54,122 bases of DNA from positions 1 through 54,122 of the forward strand of contig CAIWCC010000080.1 of NCBI GenBank assembly GCA_903911085.1, in the 5' to 3' direction. The notes beneath the pieces are model-generated. The model saw only the letters and a list, made by a program, of their open reading frames with translations, searched no databases and was not told where the DNA came from. Both the position numbers and the translations under genes were made by a program. This DNA comes from an uncultured Bacteroidales bacterium (GTDB lineage Bacteria > Bacteroidota > Bacteroidia > Bacteroidales > Paludibacteraceae). Below are positions 37,927-46,082 of this stretch, piece by piece (position 1 is the stretch's first letter; every line of letters starts with the position of its first letter).

Positions 37927-40900
37927 TTAAAAATTAACGTTCAACCCCATGTTAAAAGCGCGTGTTGGAGGCATTTGACCACCACGAATATTTCGATTGT
38001 CGGGGTCGATGTATTTTTCCACCGACCACATATAAGTATTGTTCGACGACAAATAGATTCTGGCACTAGAAATGTTTACCTTTTTTATCAAAGATGTTGG
38101 CAGTGAATATCCAATTTCAATATTTTTCAAACGGATATAGTCACCAGAACCAGCCTCATAAGTAGAAAAATAACGTTCGTTATTCACCCACGATTTGCCA
38201 TAAAATCTTGTAAATTGAGCATTGCTTGCAGTTTCGGGTGCCCAGTAATAATTATGTTTTTCAAAAGAATTTTCGTTGTTGGAAAAAGCCCACATAAGTT
38301 CCCAATACTTCATAAACTGGGCATTGGCAGAACCTTGTAATAAAGCCGAAAAATCGAATGATTTCCAATTGAATCCGACTGTAACACCATATTGAATTTC
38401 GGGAACTGTACCATACCCTTGTTTGTAAGCATCCAGTTGATTTATAACACCATCATTATTGAAATCAAGGAATTTTAAGTCGCCAGGTATAATTTCTACA
38501 TTCCCTGACAAACCATTTCGATACGTTAACTGAGTTGGGCTGTTAGCAATTTCTTCGTAGCTACCAAAGTAACCTGTATTTTTCCACATCAACTGAGTGC
38601 CAATAGAATAACCTTCTTCTTTTTGGTAAGGTAGCAAGCCCAATCTGTCGGCTTTTTTAATTATTTTATTACGAGTAAAAGTAAAATTACTTTTCACAAA
38701 ATATGAGAAGTTTTTGTTTATTTTGTTATTGTGTTTCAACTCTGCCTCAAAACCCTGATTGGTAGTTTCCCCAATGTTAGCAGGTTTGAAAATAGCACCT
38801 ACATATTCGGGCTTAACATTTTCTATATCAGTGAGAATATTGTTTCTGAATTCGTAGAAATAATCAACATTTAAAGCGAATAATCCTTTGAAAAACTCAG
38901 CATCAAAACCAATATTTTGTTTACGGGCTACTTCCCAAGTTACCACTTTATTCGCTATACTGCCCTGTTGAATTCCGCCAAATGTATTATCGCCAGAACC
39001 AAAGGTATATCCACCGGCATTGGAGTACTCGTCGAGAAACAAGAATCTAGACGAACTTTTATCATTGCCCACCATACCAATAGAACCTCTGATTTTCAGC
39101 GCAGTAATTACTTTTCCAATCGATGTGTTAGCAATAAAATCTTCGTTGCTAATCATCCAACCTAGTGCCAAAGAGGGGAAAATGCCGTATTGCATACCTT
39201 TCGGGAAGTTTTCAGAACCATTATAACCTGCATTCACTTCTGCAAAATACCGTTTATCAAAATCATAAGTTACACGTCCCACCAGTCCTTGATCGGCAAA
39301 AGGAACTTCATCATTGCGAACCAAGAAGTTACGATTGGCAAGAAATAATCCGGTAACAGAATTTTTCCCGAATGTACGATTGTAATTCAATCCTGCATCC
39401 AGATAGAATTTATACCAATTGTAGCCTTTGAGCGTTCCTGCAAAAGATAGCGGGCGATCTTCGCCATATTTCTGATAACTATTGGTACTTTGTGTGTAAA
39501 AATATTCGGCGGTAGATTTGCTCCATTGCCTACCATTTTCACCTTGATTATCAAATGAAACCTGCGATTTTGCCGAAAGCCCTTTGGTAATAAAATCCAT
39601 TTTATAATTCAGACTTAAACTTGTTTCGAGCGTACTCTTGATGTTTTTATAGAGTGCTGCTTCTTTTAAATTCTTCACTATATTACTACCAGTGCCTGCG
39701 TATGAACCATCTGGATTATAAACCAGAGATTTACGACCATTACTTGAAAATGCTGCCCGATACACATCCCAACTGCTCCATATAGTATTAGTTGGCGATT
39801 GTAAATCTTCCACATGTGCACCAATATTGAGCGATGCAGATAAGTTTTTGGATACTTCTACATCCAAATTACTTCGGAAATTAAAACGGGTGTAATTGGT
39901 GAAATTATCGTTTTTGTAAAATCCATTTTGAGTAACCACACCACCCGAAACAAAGTATTTCACAGTTTTTGTACCACCCGAAATGTTTACATTATATTGT
40001 TGTTGGGTCGATGTTTTTTTCATAACCTGATTAACCCAATCTACATCGGGGTGCGTCCAGGGTGAAGCACCTGTGCGGTACATCATTAAATCGTACGCTA
40101 AGCCCTGTGAGCTTATAGGTGTATTTGTTCGATATTGTCCCCAATCTTGCAAATAAAACAAACTGGTAGCATCATAAGCTCCAAGTGGTTGCGGTATTCG
40201 AATGGGCTCTGTGATGGCACTTTGAGCCGTGAATGATATTTTTGGTTTGCCTAACGCACCACGTTTGGTAGTGATAATAATTACACCATTGGCACCCTTT
40301 ACTCCATAAACAGCAGTTGCAGAGGCATCTTTCAGAATGTTGATTGTCTCAATTTCATTGGGGTCAATTTTTGCGAATTCTACCCGTACAATGCCATCTA
40401 CCACGTACAAGGGAGTTGCGTCGTTCCAAGTGGACATACCACGTACATAAATATCGGCCACATCGCTGCCTACTTCGCCCGAACTTTGCACTACCTGAAT
40501 ACCTGAAAGTTTACCTGCCAATGACTGAGATATATTGGAAACGGGTACCGAAACCAATGATTTATTGTTGATAGAAGAAATGGAGCCGATAACCGATTCC
40601 TTTTTTTGAGAACCGTAACCTACCACTACCACTTCATTAAGCTCACTGGTTGCATCGCTCATTTTAATGCTTATAGTGCTATTTTTCAACACCTTTTCTT
40701 CAGTATTTTCATATCCAATGTACGAAAAGACAAGCTTTGCGTCAGCGGGATTCGGAACTTCAAGCGAATAGTTACCGTTAATGTCAGTAACTGTTCCTTT
40801 GGTAGTTCCCTTAATTACAACATTAACGCCTATGAGTTCATCGCCAGTTTTGAAATCTGTTACTTTTCCGGTAATTTTTCGTGTTTGTTGAGCTTGTAAT

Positions 40901-40953
40901 GGCAACTGAACCAAAAGTATACAAGTCAATATAAATAAGATTTTTTTCTTCAT
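37927..40953 (-). CDS. SusC/RagA-family TonB-dependent transporter (pair 1)
   Basis: The signal peptide (about 1-21) precedes a CarboxypepD_reg-like domain (GKVTDFKTGDELIGVNVVIK), the classic SusC TonB-box-like stretch LNEVVVVGYGSQKKESV, a plug (VYVRGMSTWND-like region; INILKDASATAVYGVKGANG) and a barrel ending in FNMGLNVNF. The 1008 residues are standard. It is the first transporter in the uptake operon, 21 bp after the small lipoprotein 40975-41670. Confidence 0.94.
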   Translation of the reverse strand: MKKKILFILTCILLVQLPLQAQQTRKITGKVTDFKTGDELIGVNVVIKGTTKGTVTDINGNYSLEVPNPADAKLVFSYIGYENTEEKVLKNSTISIKMSDATSELNEVVVVGYGSQKKESVIGSISSINNKSLVSVPVSNISQSLAGKLSGIQVVQSSGEVGSDVADIYVRGMSTWNDATPLYVVDGIVRVEFAKIDPNEIETINILKDASATAVYGVKGANGVIIITTKRGALGKPKISFTAQSAITEPIRIPQPLGAYDATSLFYLQDWGQYRTNTPISSQGLAYDLMMYRTGASPWTHPDVDWVNQVMKKTSTQQQYNVNISGGTKTVKYFVSGGVVTQNGFYKNDNFTNYTRFNFRSNLDVEVSKNLSASLNIGAHVEDLQSPTNTIWSSWDVYRAAFSSNGRKSLVYNPDGSYAGTGSNIVKNLKEAALYKNIKSTLETSLSLNYKMDFITKGLSAKSQVSFDNQGENGRQWSKSTAEYFYTQSTNSYQKYGEDRPLSFAGTLKGYNWYKFYLDAGLNYNRTFGKNSVTGLFLANRNFLVRNDEVPFADQGLVGRVTYDFDKRYFAEVNAGYNGSENFPKGMQYGIFPSLALGWMISNEDFIANTSIGKVITALKIRGSIGMVGNDKSSSRFLFLDEYSNAGGYTFGSGDNTFGGIQQGSIANKVVTWEVARKQNIGFDAEFFKGLFALNVDYFYEFRNNILTDIENVKPEYVGAIFKPANIGETTNQGFEAELKHNNKINKNFSYFVKSNFTFTRNKIIKKADRLGLLPYQKEEGYSIGTQLMWKNTGYFGSYEEIANSPTQLTYRNGLSGNVEIIPGDLKFLDFNNDGVINQLDAYKQGYGTVPEIQYGVTVGFNWKSFDFSALLQGSANAQFMKYWELMWAFSNNENSFEKHNYYWAPETASNAQFTRFYGKSWVNNERYFSTYEAGSGDYIRLKNIEIGYSLPTSLIKKVNISSARIYLSSNNTYMWSVEKYIDPDNRNIRGGQMPPTRAFNMGLNVNF

Positions 40954-40974
40954 AAAATTGCTCTTTTACCGTTG

Positions 40975-41670
40975 TCAATTGCTTTGTTTCTGAAATTTAT
41001 AAATGTATGTTTTTTGCGTACGAAGCTCTTTTTGAATAATCCAATAATTGGCATCTGTTACAAGTTTTGGACTGTAATTAATTTTTCCGGCAGCCACGTT
41101 TAATTCTACAAAGTCGGCAGGGTCAGGCGCAAAAAGCAATGCATATTTTTTCTCGCCAACATAAGTTTTCAGGCGGATTTCCATTTCAGTATCTGTGAGT
41201 TTCAATATGGTAAACCTGGATTGAATATGGTATTTTGCCCACTGTTTTTGAACACTTTTTAGTGTATCAACAATTATAATCGTATCACCTGGCGCTCTTA
41301 CAAATTTTTTATGGTCGAGATTTACTTTTGCACTATCAGCTGATAATGTGGCAATTATTTCCCATTTATCGGTGCTAAAGTTTACCCATGTGTCGTCTAA
41401 AATACTCCAAGTTCCATAAAAAGCTGTTGGGCCATTGCCCTTGTTGTACGAGCTAAATGCTTGTTGATAACACCGGTAAACCCCGTTGGCATCAATTAAT
41501 AATTTGCAGCTTTTTTGTTCAGGGGTAAGGTTCATCTCTGCGCCATCTTCCGTTACCGAAACCTGTTTCCAAAGTCCGGTCATATTGCTTGCCGGAAATT
41601 GTTCCTTTACACAAGAGTGAAGCAAGAAAATCGGAATCAGCAATATGATAAATTTATATACTGTCTTCAT
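40975..41670 (-). CDS. Small lipocalin-like lipoprotein upstream of SusC
   Basis: 231 residues with lipobox FLLHSC (Cys about 20). The mature part begins with MTGLWKQVSVTEDG and continues with YGTWSILDDTWVNFSTD. The Gly-x-Trp plus beta-strand pattern is that of the Bacteroidetes lipocalin-like (DUF4488-type) lipoproteins. A role in holding or sensing a sugar or hydrophobic ligand is possible but unproven. It follows 41688-42191 by 17 bp and precedes SusC by 21 bp, so all are in one transcript. Confidence 0.6.
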   Translation of the reverse strand: MKTVYKFIILLIPIFLLHSCVKEQFPASNMTGLWKQVSVTEDGAEMNLTPEQKSCKLLIDANGVYRCYQQAFSSYNKGNGPTAFYGTWSILDDTWVNFSTDKWEIIATLSADSAKVNLDHKKFVRAPGDTIIIVDTLKSVQKQWAKYHIQSRFTILKLTDTEMEIRLKTYVGEKKYALLFAPDPADFVELNVAAGKINYSPKLVTDANYWIIQKELRTQKTYIYKFQKQSN

Positions 41671-41687
41671 TATTTTCGAATTGAGGG

Positions 41688-42191
41688 TTATTTTATGTCG
41701 ATATTTGCAACACGTGTGAATATTAAAACGGTTTTGGAGATAGTTCCATCCGTTTTAAAATCAGTACGTTCCAAATTTAATGTTGATGCATCGGTGGTTA
41801 CTTTCCAACTTGCGGGCATATCAATAGCTAGATTTAACAATCCGGAATTATAGCTCCAACCCGAACGTTTTACTATGGTCTTGGCTTTTACAGATGCAGC
41901 AGTTGAATCGCAAAGTAGGCAAATATTGTTGGAGTTAATCTGAAAAAGTAAACGGGTACTATCTTTTGAGGAAGTTGCTCCATTTATAATGCGGGTAGTT
42001 TGATTCCAAGTACCTACAAAACTATTAATTGTGTCGGCATCTGTAGTATCCGCTTTACAAGCCGAAAAAAATAATGCAATTACGGTAGGAAAAAAGGCAT
42101 AAGCCATTATGCGAAAGAGTTTTCTTTCGATGGGATTTTTCATAAGTACACCTGATTTTTTTATAGAGTTGAATAAATCTTTATGTTTCAT
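41688..42191 (-). CDS. Small lipocalin-like lipoprotein, possible start at 42143
   Basis: 167 residues as drawn, with lipobox ALFFSACKAD. The mature part opens with FVGTWNQTTRIINGA, again the Gly-x-Trp lipocalin-like pattern of its neighbour, so the two are probably distant paralogues. The start at 42143 (MKNPIERKLF...) is likely better: it gives a normal signal peptide of about 30 residues and has an AGGTG sequence a few bases upstream, whereas the first ATG adds 16 charged residues ahead of the signal. First gene after the 42223-42257 hairpin. Confidence 0.6.
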   Translation of the reverse strand: MKHKDLFNSIKKSGVLMKNPIERKLFRIMAYAFFPTVIALFFSACKADTTDADTINSFVGTWNQTTRIINGATSSKDSTRLLFQINSNNICLLCDSTAASVKAKTIVKRSGWSYNSGLLNLAIDMPASWKVTTDASTLNLERTDFKTDGTISKTVLIFTRVANIDIK

Positions 42192-42222
42192 GTATTATGT
42201 TTACAATTGAAAAATAGAGATT

Positions 42223-42257
42223 AATAAAGGGAGAGAGCTCATCTCTCTCCCTTTATT
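42223..42257 (-). terminator. Strong hairpin inside the uptake operon (terminator or attenuator)
   Basis: A perfect 14-bp stem, AATAAAGGGAGAGA / TCTCTCCCTTTATT, with a 7-nt loop follows the 42274-43725 stop by 16 bp. On the minus strand it is followed by AATCTCTATTTTT. No TAnnTTTG promoter is visible between it and the lipoprotein start, so the SusCD genes may depend on read-through past it. It could also protect the upstream mRNA end. Confidence 0.75.
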
Positions 42258-42273
42258 ATTGGGAATGAAATAC

Positions 42274-43725
42274 TTATTTTATAAGCACTTTTGAAATTGA
42301 GTTTGCACCTGTTAGCGACAATGTGTTCACTAAATAAACTCCACTTTGAGTAACTGGAATTGTAGTATTAGTGGTTACTGAAGTTATTTTAGTAACCAAT
42401 TTACCTATTGAATTGTAAACACTGATTTGTGAAGCAGTACCTTCTAAACGAATATTTTTATCTTTTGCAAATACTTTTATTCCGTTGTCTTTCACTGTGG
42501 TTACACTTGTAGGTGCCACCACTGCTGTACGAGGATCGGCATTTCCATTAATGGCAATTGCATCAAGATAAAACACACCTGCTGGCGAATTAATTCTTAC
42601 ATCCGCAGCATCTCTTCTTAGGTCGAAACGTACCGTGAATTCTTGAACATAACCCAATGAGCTTACATCAAGCACTAAATCTACCCAAGTGCCTTTGTCT
42701 GAAACCCAATATTTCAATGCATCACCGCTGTCGAGTTCTTTTCCAGTATAGTCTTTGGCATTTAATTGAACTACATAATAATCAGGGGTAAGCGGACTAA
42801 TTGGCATATCGGCAATATTTATCATAGCGTGCAAATAAGTTGGAACACCTCCTACACCTACTGGAAGAATACCAGGCATTACCACCCGTACACTTTGCCA
42901 CCATGAAGCATTGGCACTTTTGTTGAATTTAAGTACCGAAGTTGAGTTCAACACAGCCGTTTGAGTAGTGAATGGATTTGCAACAATGGCCGAAGTATTT
43001 TCAGGATGTTGTAAATCGAGATTTTTCACCCATTTAGCGTATGAAGCTGTATTGCCAAAGAATAGTGACATTTGAGTATCGGTAAGAATAGTAACTCCGC
43101 GTGGAAGTGGATTATTATTCAATGCAATTTCGTCGAAATAATAATTGGTAACAGGTTCTGCTGCTCCACCCCAGTTCATATCCATCAAAACAGTTATTTG
43201 CTTTAATGCCTCAGCGTTATCCATAAACCATTTCAAATCCACCACCACATCTTCCCATTTACCCGCAGCGGCAAGGTTCATATCCCAGCGTTTAGTGCCT
43301 TTGTCAGCATCCCAAGGCGTTTCCCGATTGATGTTTACACTAAATCCCTGATTCAAATTTTCGCGATACATATAAATATGTAAGTAGCGGTTTTCAGCAG
43401 TGATAGTGATTGGTGCAGCAACATCAAGATTCAAAAAATCGGGCCACCAACTATGACCTTTAAGTGATGTCAGTTGTAACACTTTGTTTGTTGTATTCAC
43501 ACCGGTTTTGTCTGGGTTATCAGTAATTCGGGTAAAAGCAGGTGCATCTACAGTTCCAAAATTTACATATCTGGCAGCGTCTTTTATTTCACCCATTGCC
43601 CAGCCTACCATGTCCATACGTGAAAAAGCTTCGGGAGTTGTTTCGCCAGTAAACAACTTGGTGTCAGCTGCATAAATCAGTGAATAGCAGGTTAATGCTA
43701 AAGAAAGTAAAATTGTTTTTTTCAT
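42274..43725 (-). CDS. Secreted two-module protein with T9SS tail, first gene of the uptake operon
   Basis: No catalytic domain. The signal peptide (about 1-19) is followed by module 1 (about 20-211; NRYLHIYMYREN, KWEDVVVDLKWF, YYFDEIALNNNPLPR), module 2 (about 218-400; WVDLVLDVSSLGY, FYLDAIAINGNADPR) and a T9SS sorting domain (about 415-483; ISVYNSIGKLV, QSGVYLVNT). The leader and module 1 are near-duplicates of those of the 8656-11784 product. A secreted or surface glycan-binding protein is the natural guess, since it is co-regulated with SusC/D, but binding is not shown by the sequence. Confidence 0.78.
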   Translation of the reverse strand: MKKTILLSLALTCYSLIYAADTKLFTGETTPEAFSRMDMVGWAMGEIKDAARYVNFGTVDAPAFTRITDNPDKTGVNTTNKVLQLTSLKGHSWWPDFLNLDVAAPITITAENRYLHIYMYRENLNQGFSVNINRETPWDADKGTKRWDMNLAAAGKWEDVVVDLKWFMDNAEALKQITVLMDMNWGGAAEPVTNYYFDEIALNNNPLPRGVTILTDTQMSLFFGNTASYAKWVKNLDLQHPENTSAIVANPFTTQTAVLNSTSVLKFNKSANASWWQSVRVVMPGILPVGVGGVPTYLHAMINIADMPISPLTPDYYVVQLNAKDYTGKELDSGDALKYWVSDKGTWVDLVLDVSSLGYVQEFTVRFDLRRDAADVRINSPAGVFYLDAIAINGNADPRTAVVAPTSVTTVKDNGIKVFAKDKNIRLEGTASQISVYNSIGKLVTKITSVTTNTTIPVTQSGVYLVNTLSLTGANSISKVLIK

Positions 43726-43798
43726 AATGATGTAATTTAATTGATTATTAATTAACGATTTATTTTTAAAGACGAAAATCTATTCAAAATTTCATTTA

Positions 43799-43863
43799 CA
43801 AAGGTATACCATTCTGCATCTCTGCTCTTCAAGTATTGTAAAAATAGCTTTCAAATTTGTAAC
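43799..43863 (-). promoter_or_regulatory. Operator D plus -7 box, uptake operon promoter
   Basis: The -7 box TACCTTTG on the minus strand (CAAAGGTA at 43799-43806) lies 74 bp before the start at 43725. The 35-bp element (43829-43863) begins exactly 22 bp beyond it. On the plus strand it has half-sites AGTATTGTAAA (43832-43842) and AAATTTGTAAC (43853-43863), again with a 21-bp period. It lies in the 159-bp gap after the GH30 stop, where I see no terminator. Confidence 0.72.
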
Positions 43864-43884
43864 AACAAACATTAAAGTAAAGTT

Positions 43885-46056
43885 TTAAGGTATTAAAATT
43901 CTCTGGCAGAATGCATTATTATTTACTTCGGTACGAACTATGTATATGCCTTTTAATGCTTTAGCCGAAAGTGAGCAAGGTGTATTTTGATTGTTGAATT
44001 TTGATACGCATTGTCCAGCAGTATTGTAAATGGAAATGTTACATTTTTCTTCATTTGTAGAAATAATATGCAATTTTCGATCTTCAACATACACTTTGAA
44101 TAAATTTTGCTTATCATTTATTTCATCAATTGCTGTGGGTTGATTAATAGGAATTACAAAAGTGGCACATGACTCCGAAAGTGCATCGTAAGAAAACGAA
44201 TTGCCTACAACAGTAAGGTAAGTAACAGAATTTTTCACACCAAGCGACGCCAACGCTCGGGTACGAATTTGAGTAACTCTACCTATGCCGGTGAATTTGG
44301 ATAAATCAATTTTGAATTTTTGCGTATATGTTTCTTTGTTATCTACCACCACCACTAGTTCATTGCCATTAGGGCTTAAAGCGGCCAACGAATTGGGTGA
44401 CGAATTGTCGATAATGGTGTAACCAGCTTTAATATATCTGCTGAATTGTGCTCTGATATAATACGAAGCCAGTTTAGAAAATGGCGCATTATTCACGTCG
44501 TACTGACCACCAATTAATGCCCAAAGCGGACTTGTGCCACTGCCAACTATTTGCCAATCGGCCCAAGCAGTACATCTTAAATCACGCACATCGGTAATAA
44601 TTCTGTCTGCCATAATCATAATTATGCTTTCATCAGTTCCACCAATGTTTATAGGTCCCGATTCAGATTGCCATAGTTTTAAATTATATGCCTTTGCCAC
44701 GGCTGCAGTACCACTACGTTGACTACCTCCATAACTATGAACCGAAACTAATTTCAACTTTGACATAATGTCGCCAGCATTTTTATAAGTATTCAATGCA
44801 TTGTAACCAGCATCCAACGAGTTAGCATCATTCGCTGTAATTTGAGAATAAGCTAGCATATTTTTAGCTAACATTTTAGCATATAATTCCCTAATCATAA
44901 CCATTTGGTCGCTTTCCGAGAAATAACATCCCTCCTGATTTCCAAGTGCTTTCCACCATCCACCATCGGGTTCGTTAAATGGCTCAATATAATTGAAAGT
45001 AATACCCAAATTGTCGTGGTAATACTTCACCACTTCAGTCTGATAATCGGCAAAATCATCATACATATCCGATTTTAAATTCGATACATTTCCTTCGGCA
45101 CTACCTGCCGAGCATCCACTACGAGTCATCCAATAAGGTGGTGAGTTAGAAAATGCAACTAATTGAATATCATTTACACCAGCTTTTTCAATGCGCGATG
45201 CAATCAATTGTTGCATTACTTTTCGTTGAGCCGAGTCTTGTCTCCAATCGTATGCTGCTGTCAATGAAGCTTTATAGCCTGGCATATCTCCACCATCGGA
45301 GCGCATGTGCTTATGAGTAGGGTCATCGCCTCCACCAATATTAAACCGAAATATATTCATATTCAATCCATTAACGGGATCTACTATCCAATCGCAAATA
45401 TATTTAATACGGGCATCGGAATACTTTCCCACAATGTTTGCCCACCAACATAGCGAGCCACCCCAACCTTCAATTATTTGGTTTTTGATAGTAGGATCGA
45501 TGGTAATATCTGTACGGGAAATTGAGGCTGGATTATCAGAAAGTGATATTTGGTCTATGTAATAAATTCCAGCCGCATCACCTATTTTAATTGCAATAGT
45601 TTTCAAATTAATACCCGATGTAATAGGCAGCACATAATCAGTCCATGCTCCAGACGTATTTTTCGTTTGCCATACATCGGCACTTTGTGTACCACCGAGG
45701 GGAGTAAAAGTGAGTGCAATACGCGAAGTGGTTGTTTTATACACCATTACATGTAAGTATTGATTGGCAGTAGTAATGGGAGTGGTATTTGCAAATGTTA
45801 CTTCCAAACCAGTCCAGTATTGGTCATTGGCTTGCTTTGTAATTTTATAACACTTGGCGGTGGTGTTTATTGGGTCGGATGTAATTGGATTTGGTGATGA
45901 CCAAACCGTGGCTGCCGTTCCTGCGGTAGAATAATTTAGCCATGAAGTTACAGAAGTTGGAACGGTTGCCGATTCAAAATCGAGCAAAATGGTTTCGGCT
46001 GCCAAAATTGGAACCGCAATAATGATTAAAAGAATGAGAGATAGCGATTTTTTCAT
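43885..46056 (-). CDS. GH30 glycoside hydrolase with N-terminal PUL module and T9SS tail
   Basis: Retaining enzyme of family GH30. Signal peptide (about 1-19), one copy of the recurrent module (about 19-178, ending IYYIDQISLSDNP), the GH30 barrel plus side beta-domain (about 180-640; IIEGWGGSLCWWA at its start), and a T9SS tail (LKGIYIVRTEVNN). The acid/base is Glu362 in PFNEPDGG and the nucleophile is Glu465 in LWQSESGP. The GGSLCWWA entrance resembles GH30 members acting on beta-1,6-galactan (subfamily 5) more than glucosylceramidases or xylanases. That substrate call is tentative. It is co-transcribed with the URO-D-like gene (26-bp gap) and predicted to be extracellular. Confidence 0.83.
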   Translation of the reverse strand: MKKSLSLILLIIIAVPILAAETILLDFESATVPTSVTSWLNYSTAGTAATVWSSPNPITSDPINTTAKCYKITKQANDQYWTGLEVTFANTTPITTANQYLHVMVYKTTTSRIALTFTPLGGTQSADVWQTKNTSGAWTDYVLPITSGINLKTIAIKIGDAAGIYYIDQISLSDNPASISRTDITIDPTIKNQIIEGWGGSLCWWANIVGKYSDARIKYICDWIVDPVNGLNMNIFRFNIGGGDDPTHKHMRSDGGDMPGYKASLTAAYDWRQDSAQRKVMQQLIASRIEKAGVNDIQLVAFSNSPPYWMTRSGCSAGSAEGNVSNLKSDMYDDFADYQTEVVKYYHDNLGITFNYIEPFNEPDGGWWKALGNQEGCYFSESDQMVMIRELYAKMLAKNMLAYSQITANDANSLDAGYNALNTYKNAGDIMSKLKLVSVHSYGGSQRSGTAAVAKAYNLKLWQSESGPINIGGTDESIIMIMADRIITDVRDLRCTAWADWQIVGSGTSPLWALIGGQYDVNNAPFSKLASYYIRAQFSRYIKAGYTIIDNSSPNSLAALSPNGNELVVVVDNKETYTQKFKIDLSKFTGIGRVTQIRTRALASLGVKNSVTYLTVVGNSFSYDALSESCATFVIPINQPTAIDEINDKQNLFKVYVEDRKLHIISTNEEKCNISIYNTAGQCVSKFNNQNTPCSLSAKALKGIYIVRTEVNNNAFCQRILIP

Positions 46057-46082
46057 TTTCTTGGATTTGAATTAAAAAATAA

